This document shows, piece by piece, positions 37,117 through 45,800 of a DNA stretch of 64,000 nucleotides. The notes under the pieces are model-generated. The model did not search any database. It was not told the origin of the DNA and saw only the letters and a program-made list of their open reading frames with translations. The stretch is from an uncultured Lachnospiraceae bacterium (GTDB lineage Bacteria; Bacillota; Clostridia; Lachnospirales; Lachnospiraceae): positions 1 to 64,000 of the forward strand of contig CANOMQ010000011.1 in NCBI GenBank assembly GCA_947567595.1. Reading direction: 5' to 3'. Each line of letters opens with the position of its first letter. Position 1 is the stretch's first letter. Both the position numbers and the translations under genes were made by a program.

Positions 37117-38091
37117 ATGAGCGAATTAGACAAAAACAGGCTGCACGACGCGGCGTATATGGCGGAGCGGATTGCGGCGTGCGAGGCGGAAATACAAAAG
37201 GGCATTATCGGACAACGCGAGGTTATCCGCGAGGTCATGCTTGCAATGCTGACAGGCGGGAACGTGCTGCTGGAGGGAATGCCGGGGCTTGGCAAAACGC
37301 GGCTGGTCAGTACAATCGGAAAGGTGTTTGATTTGCCGTTTAAGCGCATTCAATTTACGCCCGATTTAATGCCAAGTGACGTGACAGGGACGAACATCAT
37401 TATGAAAGGCGAGCAGGGCAGCAGCTTTTCGTTTGTGCGCGGACCGATTTTTGCCAATGTGATTTTAGCGGACGAAATCAACCGTGCCACGCCCAAAACG
37501 CAGTCGGCGCTCTTGGAGGCAATGCAGGAGCACACGGTCACGGTGGGCAGCGAAAGTCACACGCTGGACGCGCCGTTTTTTGTACTGGCGACGCAGAACC
37601 CGATTGAGAACGAGGGGACATATCCATTGCCAGAGGCGCAGCTTGACCGTTTTATGTTCAAAATACTGGTGCACTTCCCATCAAAGGAGGAGCTTAGGGG
37701 GATTGTCGGACTGACGGAGGGACTGGAACCGCCCGTTATCGAACCACAGATGGACGGCGAGGGACTGCTCGCGGCGCAGGCGTTGGTGAGCCAAATCCCG
37801 ATTGCGGACGCGGTGATGGACTACCTGCTGGAGCTTGTGATGGCGACGCACGCTGAAAACCCATACATCAGGGAGGGCGCAAGCCCAAGGGCGGCGCAGG
37901 CGTTAATCCGCGCGGCAAGGGCGAAGGCATTTTTGGAAGGGCGGTTTAACGTTTCGTTTCAGGACGTGCAGGAGGCGGCGTATCCCGTACTGCGCCATCG
38001 GATTATTCCAAGCTTCGACGCGGTGAGCGCGGGGGTGTCGGAGGATGAGATTATTAAGGAAATTCTTGCGGCGAAGTCAAAGAATTTGTAG
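37117..38091 (+). CDS. MoxR-family AAA+ ATPase
   Basis: 324 residues, typical MoxR (AAA_3). Walker A GMPGLGKT (54-61), Walker B VILADEINRATP (about 112-123), sensor 1 LATQNPIENEGTYPLPEAQ, and a C-terminal lid domain with ASPRAAQALIRAARA. MoxR ATPases act as chaperones with DUF58 and von Willebrand proteins, often in operon. Here the DUF58 and VWA genes are 3.9 kb further on, beyond a terminator and the cohesin-sortase cassette, so the usual operon seems to have been opened by insertion. Confidence 0.92.
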   Translation: MSELDKNRLHDAAYMAERIAACEAEIQKGIIGQREVIREVMLAMLTGGNVLLEGMPGLGKTRLVSTIGKVFDLPFKRIQFTPDLMPSDVTGTNIIMKGEQGSSFSFVRGPIFANVILADEINRATPKTQSALLEAMQEHTVTVGSESHTLDAPFFVLATQNPIENEGTYPLPEAQLDRFMFKILVHFPSKEELRGIVGLTEGLEPPVIEPQMDGEGLLAAQALVSQIPIADAVMDYLLELVMATHAENPYIREGASPRAAQALIRAARAKAFLEGRFNVSFQDVQEAAYPVLRHRIIPSFDAVSAGVSEDEIIKEILAAKSKNL

Positions 38092-38151
38092 TGTTCCGTT
38101 TCGATAAATTCGCCAAATAATATACACTGGAGGCAGTGTGCGAATAACAAG

Positions 38152-38205
38152 AAACTCCCATAGAAAACCAAGTGTAAAAAACATTGGTTCCTATGGGAGT
38201 TTTTG
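38152..38205 (+). terminator. Intrinsic terminator after moxR
   Basis: Long hairpin AACTCCCATAGAAAACCAA / TTGGTTCCTATGGGAGTT (about 38154-38200) followed by TTTTTGATTTT. It would stop transcription from moxR before the cohesin genes. Confidence 0.85.
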
Positions 38206-38276
38206 ATTTTGCATTGCAAATGACAAGCGGTTATGGAAAATAGTCATGACTTCTGACAAGACGGTACACTCTAAAT

Positions 38277-38603
38277 TTATTTTGTTTCACCGCTTTTGAT
38301 AATGCAGTCAGCTATGCTATGTAGAAGCTGTTGCTGTGCGCTGCTCATTTTGCGCATTTTATTAATCAAAGACAGCTCTTGCAAGCTAAGGTTATTGCCG
38401 CCTTCATGATAATCAAGCAGGTAGTCTGTAGAGACACCCAAAAGATAAGCCATAGACTTTATTGTTGTAAAGTCAGGTTGCCGTCTGTTTTTAATATAGC
38501 CATTCAATGTGGTCTGTGCTATATTTAAAGCTTTTGCAAATTCTTTTTGGCTAATGTTTTTTTCTTCTAATAGTTCAAGAACCTTATCTCCAAATTGTGC
38601 CAT
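38277..38603 (-). CDS. XRE-family repressor
   Basis: 108 residues from the start at 38603 (MAQFGDKVLELLEEKNISQ); an ATG three codons upstream sits too close to AAAAGG to be used. The helix-turn-helix ISQKEFAKALNIAQTTLNGYIKNRRQPDF occupies residues 17-45 (two halves: ISQKEFAKALNI and AQTTLNGYIKNRRQ). The C-terminal third is a short helical, probably dimerising segment. It is divergent from the cohesin-dockerin gene, with a dyad (38621-38647) in between that could be its operator, so it may regulate the cassette. Confidence 0.75.
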   Translation of the reverse strand: MAQFGDKVLELLEEKNISQKEFAKALNIAQTTLNGYIKNRRQPDFTTIKSMAYLLGVSTDYLLDYHEGGNNLSLQELSLINKMRKMSSAQQQLLHSIADCIIKSGETK

Positions 38604-38620
38604 AAAAATCATATCCTTTT

Positions 38621-38647
38621 TATTGTATTATGTGGTAAAATACAATA
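38621..38647. promoter_or_regulatory. Candidate operator between the XRE repressor and the cohesin cassette
   Basis: Perfect 9-bp dyad TATTGTATT (38621-38629) / AATACAATA (38639-38647) with a 9-base centre. A further half-site TATTGTAAATA lies near 38681. The position upstream of the repressor start fits autoregulation. Confidence 0.45.
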
Positions 38648-38864
38648 AAATATAAAAAATACTCAAAATGAATAGTTTTATATTGTAAATATTCAAGTAT
38701 TATAATAAAAAATGTCTAATGAATGATGCGTTAAAAGAAAGGTTTAAATCATTTGATATGTCAAATAAATCATTACATGAACGTAAATAATTGATTTTTT
38801 TGGTTAGTTTACAGATGATTTATAAAAAAATTAGAGTATTGTCTATGATTAGGAGGAAAGTAGT

Positions 38865-40118
38865 ATGAAACAATGGTGGAAAAGAATTGTGGTATTTTTG
38901 GCTGTGGCAGGTATCTTTTTGGGAACTTCCCGAAATGTAATGGCGGAAGGTACACAGATTTCGTCAGAAATAGTAGAGAAGTATATTGGATAGGCTGGTA
39001 CATTTTATGATGTCGGAGGAAGTGTTGGAAATGGTGCATTTGAGATAAAATCCACATCCAGTTCACTAAAAGCGGGGGATACAGTGGAAGTACAGGTTAT
39101 CTATAATACAGATAATGCTGGGTATACCTTAGATACCTTGTCAATGTCTTTATATTATGATAAGGATTTATTGCAATATTCAGAAACAATAATGAATGAT
39201 ACATATGTGGCAGAATATGATGTTAACGGATATGGCAGAGAAGACAGTAAAGGCGTTTTTTTGTGGCTTGAATTTCTGAATACAGATAAACCGTTTGATA
39301 AAAATGACAGTGTCGCAACAGTAAAGTTCACAGTTAAACAGGATACGTCTGCTATTACGGTATATGGAGGGGATATTGATGCATCTTCTGGTGATGGCGC
39401 GCAGATAAACCATTATCTTACTGACCAAACAGACGATGGTGGATATAAAATGATGAGTGTTACCATTGAGGACACATCTGAACCCGCCCCCACTCCGACA
39501 ACAAATGCATTTGCACTTTCAAATGGTACAGTCAAAGGCAAGGGAGAGATTTCAATACCAATTAAAATCCAAACAAACGATGGATTTGCAGCACTGGGAC
39601 TGACTATTAATTATGACACAACACTCTTTGATTATAAAGTATTGGAGGTTGATGATAATTTAAAAGATAAAATTGCTTTAAAGGATATATACCCGACGAA
39701 TGGGCAGATTAAGGCAGCTTTTATTGCAGGACAAAATATTACAGATACAGGTAACTTTTTGAATTTAATGTTAGAAACAAAAGAAGGTGCGACAGCGGGA
39801 GTGGTTTCTGACGTAACAGTAACGATTACACAAGCAGCAAATTATGAAGAAAAGTCCCTGAATGCAACAGGTGGTGTTTATAAAGTCACTTTGGCACAGG
39901 ACACCCCGGAACCGTCAGGACAATTGCTTGGCGATGTAAACAATGACGGAAACATTGACCTTATAGACGCGCTTTGGATATTACAATATTATAACAATGT
40001 GAAAGAATTAACAGATGATGAGAAAACAGCAGCAGATGTGGATAAAAATGGAACGGTGGATTTGGTCGATGCCTTGAGAATTATGAAATATTATAATGGC
40101 GAAATCAGTAATTTTTAG
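38865..40118 (+). pseudogene. Secreted cohesin-dockerin protein with in-frame TAG at codon 43
   Basis: One frame runs from ATG 38865 (AGGAGG 9 bases upstream) to 40118, interrupted only by TAG at 38991-38993. Codons 1-42 encode a signal peptide (RIVVFLAVAGIFLGTS, MAEG); after the TAG the frame continues AGTFYDVGGSVGNG without a gap. Two cohesin-like domains follow (SSSLKAGDTVEVQV onward, and NGTVKGKGEISIPIKI onward), then a C-terminal type I dockerin with two calcium-loop repeats, GDVNNDGNIDLIDALW and ADVDKNGTVDLVDALR. Without read-through only the signal peptide would be made; a GTG at 39084 has no ribosome site. Could be a nonsense mutation (for example CAG to TAG), recoding, or a sequence error. 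About 417 codons when read through. Confidence 0.85.
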
Positions 40119-40200
40119 CAATCAGTTCCCTTTCTGCAATTTCGTGTCAGGTAGGAGAATTGTAATATAAACAAAAGAAAGATAAGAGGTATTAATTACC

Positions 40201-40914
40201 ATGACTATAAAGCGTATCTATAAGAGGATAACAGGGATTTTGCTTTCTTTAGCGGTACTGTTTCTTGCAACTCCTGTGACTGCGTTTGCTGCACCTGATA
40301 TTGATATTATATGTGCAGCAAATACATCTGCGAATGCTGGAAATACAGTCAATGTAACAATAAGCACGACAAGCGGGGCTTCTATTTCCACGTTGGGGCT
40401 GCGGTTGTATTATGACAACGAAAAGCTCACATATCAAGGAAGCCAGTGGGTGGAAAAATTAAAAAATTCAAATTCGACAATGACTCTGGTTTCCGACGTA
40501 CCATACAGTGGCAGTCAGGTCTTGAATATCTCCATGATAGCAGATGGAGGGTATCAGAGTGGAAGTACATTGGTTACACTTGCTTTTACAGTGAAAGAGG
40601 GATATACAGAGAACCCTTTCAAGTTGGAGCTTCGTGAAATCACCGATGAGAATTTACAGAATATAAGTCCAACGACAAACATTGTTTATCAGAGTATCGG
40701 AAAAGGAATAAATGAACCTGATGCGAAGAGCACAACTGTTAGCAGCAAAGATACCCTAGCAGAAGATGCACCAAAAACCACTGCAAAAACAAATCATTCA
40801 AAAACTTTTCAAACAGGAGTTCGAGATTTTGGAACAGATTTTTTGTTTATTGGCGTTGTATTGGAGCTGGCTGGTATTGTGTGTATTATAATTAGAAGAA
40901 AGTTACTTGGATGA
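40201..40914 (+). CDS. Cell-wall-anchored cohesin-domain protein
   Basis: 237 residues. Signal peptide to about residue 31 (SLAVLFLATPVTAFAA), then a single cohesin-like beta domain (AGNTVNVTISTTSG, STLGLRLYYDNEKLTY, GSTLVTLAFTVKEG), a Thr/Ser/Lys linker, and a sorting-signal-like C-terminus: TFQTG at 202-206, a hydrophobic segment (about 214-231) and RRK. The next gene is an SrtB-type sortase overlapping by 4 bases (ATGA), so this protein is its probable substrate. Cohesins bind dockerins; the upstream gene has one. Together they look like a tiny surface-display pair. Confidence 0.8.
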   Translation: MTIKRIYKRITGILLSLAVLFLATPVTAFAAPDIDIICAANTSANAGNTVNVTISTTSGASISTLGLRLYYDNEKLTYQGSQWVEKLKNSNSTMTLVSDVPYSGSQVLNISMIADGGYQSGSTLVTLAFTVKEGYTENPFKLELREITDENLQNISPTTNIVYQSIGKGINEPDAKSTTVSSKDTLAEDAPKTTAKTNHSKTFQTGVRDFGTDFLFIGVVLELAGIVCIIIRRKLLG

Positions 40915-41903
40915 AAATACAAGATGTGAATATACTTTATGATATCAAATTAATCTATGCCCTAAACAGTAAATTTAATTTATCGAAACAGGAAGAGGTA
41001 GATGATTTATATAAACGGTTAAAAAGACTGAAACAATTCCCATTCCGCTCTTGGATAGGCAGCTCTTTCTATCAGACACTGGAAAATAGAACATCTTATG
41101 CAAAACGCCGCAGACATGTGGCGTTTTGTTTTAAGCAGGCTGAGATTGTCATATTTCTCATTGCTTTTTTTATGTTGGGGATTGGCGTGGCATATAAAGT
41201 AAAGGAAAGGGAAGGACAGGCTGTACAGGAAGCTTTACGGGGAGTCAAATCTGAAAGGATATCGGAAACAGCAGAAACCATACAGGAGGAGACAGAAAGT
41301 ATTAGTTCAGAGGAGTACATGGAGTTAGATATATTGCAGGAATATCAGCAGTTTTATGCCGCAAATCCTGATTTTTCCGGTTGGATTAGGATAGAAGGTA
41401 CTACGGTTGACTACCCCGTTTTACAAAATAAGGAAATGCCGGAATTTTATCTGTCACATGATTTTATGAAAAAAGAGCAGCGTTCGGGCTCTGTTTTTTT
41501 AGACGGTTTTGCCAATACGTATCCGATAGATGACAATGTCGTTTTATACGGGCATAATATGAAAAATGGAACAATATTTGGCAGCTTAAAAAAGTATAAG
41601 GATATGGATTTTTTTCAGGAACATCAGGAATTTGAATTTGACACCTGCTATGAAAAGGCATTATATGAAATCGTAGCCGTAGTAGTGACAGATATATCAG
41701 AGGAAAGGGATTTTTGCTATTATGAATTACGCAATTATGATGCAGCCGGTTTTCAACAATGCAAGGCGTTTATTGAGGAGGAACAGCTTTATAAGACAGG
41801 GCGTCAAATAGAATATGGAGATAAACTTGTCATGCTATCAACCTGTGAGGGGACTTCAAAGGATAGTAGGCTTATTGTGATTGGACGGCGGAAAATGCGT
41901 TAA
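40911..41903 (+). CDS. Class B-type sortase
   Basis: 330-residue membrane transpeptidase that links surface proteins to peptidoglycan. An N-terminal cytoplasmic segment of about 75 residues precedes the membrane anchor (VIFLIAFFMLGIGVAY, about 79-97), longer than in most sortases. The catalytic domain has NPDFSGWIRIEGT, VDYPVLQ, the histidine in LYGHNM (His215), the cysteine in LSTCEG (Cys312) and the arginine in SRLIVIG (Arg320). Translationally coupled to the upstream anchored cohesin gene, the likely dedicated substrate. Confidence 0.9.
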   Translation: MKIQDVNILYDIKLIYALNSKFNLSKQEEVDDLYKRLKRLKQFPFRSWIGSSFYQTLENRTSYAKRRRHVAFCFKQAEIVIFLIAFFMLGIGVAYKVKEREGQAVQEALRGVKSERISETAETIQEETESISSEEYMELDILQEYQQFYAANPDFSGWIRIEGTTVDYPVLQNKEMPEFYLSHDFMKKEQRSGSVFLDGFANTYPIDDNVVLYGHNMKNGTIFGSLKKYKDMDFFQEHQEFEFDTCYEKALYEIVAVVVTDISEERDFCYYELRNYDAAGFQQCKAFIEEEQLYKTGRQIEYGDKLVMLSTCEGTSKDSRLIVIGRRKMR

Positions 41904-41991
41904 GGGAGTTAGGATATTGGAAATTATCCTCGTTTATGATATGATGTATAAGAAAATAGAATTGTATTTGATAAGACTAAAGGAGATTTTC

Positions 41992-42885
41992 ATGAAACTC
42001 GACACCGCATTTTTTGACAAGCTGTCCCGCCTGCGCCTCTCAATGGGACAGCGAACCTCCATGAACCTCACCGGAAACCGCAAGTCCATGCAAAAAGGCA
42101 CCTCCATGGAATTTTCGGACTTCCGCGAGTATATGACAGGCGACGACATCCGCCGCATTGACTGGAATGCCTACGGCCGGTTGGACAGGCTTTACGTAAA
42201 GGAATATATGGAAGAAAAAGAGGCGGTTGTCTCGATTTTGCTCGACACCAGCGCTTCGATGGATTACGGCGCGAAGAAAAAGAGCGACCTTGCCTGCGCG
42301 CTCGCGGCGGCGCTCGCGTACTTGGGGCTGAACAACATGGACCGCGTGTTTATCTACGACATGAAAAATATGCACCAGCCATTTGTGGCGGGCGGCGGGA
42401 AAAGGGCGCTGCCGCGCCTTGTGGAGTGGCTTTCGCAGTGCACCTTTGACGGGACGGCGGACATTGGTGCGGCGGTCAGGCAGCTCCCCGCGAAAGGGAC
42501 AGGTATTACTGTGATTATCAGCGATTTTTTGCAGGAGGAGTTTGTGCAGGACGACGCGGAGGAGGCGGCATCTGCGGTGACAAAACTGCTGCGTTTTTTG
42601 GCATACAGACGGCAAAAGAGCGTGCTGCTGCATGTGCTTGCGGGCGAGGAGCTTGCGGTAAACCTTGCGGGCACCAAAAACTTCATAGACATGGAAGAGG
42701 AAAGTACGCTGCGCCTGACGCTGGACGCGGCGAGCATTCGGGTGTACGAGAAGGCGCTTGGGGAATTTATCGGACAGTTGAAACACGCGTGCGCCAAAAA
42801 CGGGGCGTTTTACGCGATGTGCAGTACGGAGCAGGACATTTATCAACTGATTTTTCAGGATTTAAGGATATTATATGATATTTGA
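41992..42885 (+). CDS. DUF58 domain protein
   Basis: 297 residues. Typical DUF58 signature GNRKSMQKGTSMEFSDFREY and GDDIRRIDWNAYGR, followed by a vWA-like half with a MIDAS-type DTSASMDYG. DUF58 proteins pair with MoxR ATPases and VWA membrane proteins. The start at 41992 is behind AAGGAG; the frame extends 37 codons upstream into the sortase 3' end without a ribosome site. The stop overlaps the following VWA gene by 11 bases. Its GC-rich codon use differs from the AT-rich cohesin-sortase cassette just upstream, marking a boundary near 41.95 kb. Confidence 0.9.
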   Translation: MKLDTAFFDKLSRLRLSMGQRTSMNLTGNRKSMQKGTSMEFSDFREYMTGDDIRRIDWNAYGRLDRLYVKEYMEEKEAVVSILLDTSASMDYGAKKKSDLACALAAALAYLGLNNMDRVFIYDMKNMHQPFVAGGGKRALPRLVEWLSQCTFDGTADIGAAVRQLPAKGTGITVIISDFLQEEFVQDDAEEAASAVTKLLRFLAYRRQKSVLLHVLAGEELAVNLAGTKNFIDMEEESTLRLTLDAASIRVYEKALGEFIGQLKHACAKNGAFYAMCSTEQDIYQLIFQDLRILYDI

Positions 42886-45800
42886 AACTTTTTTACCGCT
42901 CGTGTTTCTCGCGGCGGTTCCAATCATTATTTTGCTATATTTGTTAAAGCCAAAAGGCGAGGACTACCGCATTTCTTCCAATCTGCTTTGGAAAAAGCTG
43001 CTCAAGAACGAGCAGTCGCGGACATTTTTTGAGAAATTTGTCCACAATATTTTAATGTATTTGCAGATTTTGATCATTGTGCTGCTTGTGATTGCACTGA
43101 TGTCGCCGTTTATCCGCGTGGACAATCGCGGCGGGGGCAGGAAAATCCTGCTGGTGGACACAAGCGCGAGTATGCAGCACATTGGTCATTCGGGCAAGAG
43201 CCGCCTTGCAGAAGCAATAGAACTGACGTGCGATACCGTACAGACCGCGCAGGACACACAGTTCTGCGTTGTGACGACGGACGCGGTTGGTACACAGCTT
43301 TTGGCGGTGGATATGACGGACACGCAGAGCCTGTTGCAGACGCTGCGCGGCTTGGAGTGCAGTGACGCAGGCGGCAGTTTGACGCAGGCACAGGGGATTT
43401 TGGATACGCTTGTGGGCGATACGGCGGAGAATGCGGCGGATTTGCTTGTCTTCACGGACGGCAGTGGTGCGGCGGATTTTGGGGAGTTGCGCGGCGGCGC
43501 CGAAAAAGAGCTTTATGTTGTGGGGGACGCGGTTTCCAACGTGGCAAACGAGTACACCGTGTTCACCGAGCGGGAGGACGGAACCTATGACGTGATTGTG
43601 AGCGTAACGAATTACAGTGACGCGGAAGCGTCGTTTGACATCGGGTTGTATGACGACAGGATACTGATTGCGCTTCAGCAAATGCATCTTGCGCCGTCGG
43701 AAAATGCGTCGTGCCTGTTCGAGGCGGTTGACTGGCAGGGCGTGGCGTTACGATCGCAGCTTGACAATATTTTGTTTGACGGCGCGGCGGTGGACAGCCT
43801 TGCGGCGGACAATGTTTCGCGGGCGGTCAAAAGCCGTCAGAATAAAATACGGGGGCTGCTTGTCGGAAACGGCAACACGTTTTTGGAGAAAGCGTATTAC
43901 GCCGTGACAGGCGACACGATTACGAAATCCCAGACGGACGCGCCGTCGGACGAAGCGCAGGATACGCTCAACACATGGAAGCGGACGCCGTTTGGGGAAA
44001 TGGGCTACAATGTGGTGATTTACGACGCAGGTGAAACGCCGCAAAATAGTGAAAGCAACCGTCTGATTTTTGGCGACGGGGGTGCGCAGCCTGTTGAAAC
44101 GCTGGAAAACGTGGTGCTTGACATGACGGACTGCGATTTGACGGCGGGGCTTGCGGGTTTTACAATCGGTGTGAACAAAGCGTACTGCTTTGCGCTGCCG
44201 GAGGGTGCGCAGGGCTTTTTGGAGTACGACGGAAAGTGCGTCGGCTACTACGGCGAGCGGGACGGCAGGAAGGAAGTGGTCGTTGGGTTTGATGTGCGGG
44301 AATCCGATTTTCCGCTGCGCGCGGAGTTTCCGATTTTTTTGGCAAATGCGATGATTTACCTCTCCGACACGTCTTGGCTTGCAACAAATGTTTATTATGC
44401 GGGTGAGGAAATCGCCTTGCAGCCGTGGGCGGAGCTGGACAGGACGCGGTTTGAAAGCCGTCCGGCGAAGGCAGGGCTGTATTCGCTTGGAAATGGGGAG
44501 GAGCAAGAGCTTTATGTGGTGCGTTTTCAGACGGCGACGGAGTCTGACGGCAGGGTGACGGCGGAGTCGGTCGGCGGTTCGGGGGAAGTGCGCCTGCAAA
44601 AGGTGAAGCAGACGCTGCGCAATGTATTTTTGCTGCTTGCGCTGTTGCTTTTGGTCGCGGAGTGGATTGTTTATGTGCGCCAAATGCGTTATCGTGGGAA
44701 ATTTTACCTTGTGGTACGCGGGATAGTGCTGCTTTGCGTGTTGCTTGCGCTGTTTGGCATTACGTTCAAAAAGGGCAGCTCTCAGACGGCGACGGTGTTT
44801 GTCGTGGATTTGTCGAACAGCAACGCGGAGCATTTGGAGGGCATGGAGCGGTATTTGCAGGAGACAGTCGGCAAAATGCCTGCGGGAAATGTTTACGGGA
44901 TTGTGACGTTTGGAAAAAATACGCTGGTGGAGCAGTTTTTAACAGATGGTCGGCATTACGGGGGGCTGATGACGCTGCCGGAGAAGGCGGCGACGAACTT
45001 TGAGGACGCCATTTCCAAAGCGCTGACACTGCTTTCGGGCGATTACAGAAAACGGCTTGTGGTGCTGACAGACGGCAAGGAAACGCGCGGAGATGTTCAG
45101 AACATGGCGCAGGCGCTCACGGCAAGTCAGGCGGAGTTTCTCACACTATTATACGAGAATGCGCAGACGCCCGACGCGTATATTGACAATGTCATGCTTC
45201 CGTCGTATCTGCACCCGAATGACAAATATTCGATTACGGTGCTTGTGGAGAGCAACTATGACACGGACGCGGTGATTGCGCTTTACAACGGGAGTAGTCA
45301 GACGGCGGCAAACAGCGTGCACTTAAATAAAGGAAGCAACCGCTTTGCGTTCAGCGCGCAGGTTGAGAACGGTGCGCAAGGCGGCGCGATGGAAAATCTG
45401 CGCGTGCAGGTTCAGGCGCAGGGTGATACCTGTCCGGAAAATGACACGTTCAGCGCATATTCCGTTGTGGAGGCGGCGCCGAAAATCCTTGTCATTTCGG
45501 GGCGCGATACAAATGTTTCGGGCTTTGCGTCCGTGTTGGGTGCGGCGGGCTGTGATTACAGTGTTGTTTCCGCGTTGAACGCGCCGGACAGTATCAACGC
45601 GATGCTGGATTACAAGTCGATTATTTTGGTGGACACTTATATTGATGATTTGCCGATTGGCTTTTTGGAAAATTTGGAAACGTATGTAAAGGATTACGGC
45701 TGTGGTTTCATCTGCTGTGGCGGTGAGGACAGCTTTGCGCTTGGCGGTTATCGGGATACACCGCTGGAAACGGTGCTGCCTGTCGATATGCAGCTTCGCA

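Noticed and set aside
39084-40118. Independent start (GTG) for the cohesin-dockerin gene
   Set aside because: No ribosome site, starts inside a cohesin strand, and the frame continues upstream to a signal peptide with only one TAG between.
43748-44833. 361-codon minus-strand frame inside the VWA gene
   Set aside because: Arg/His-rich antisense shadow of a GC-rich gene, no known motif.
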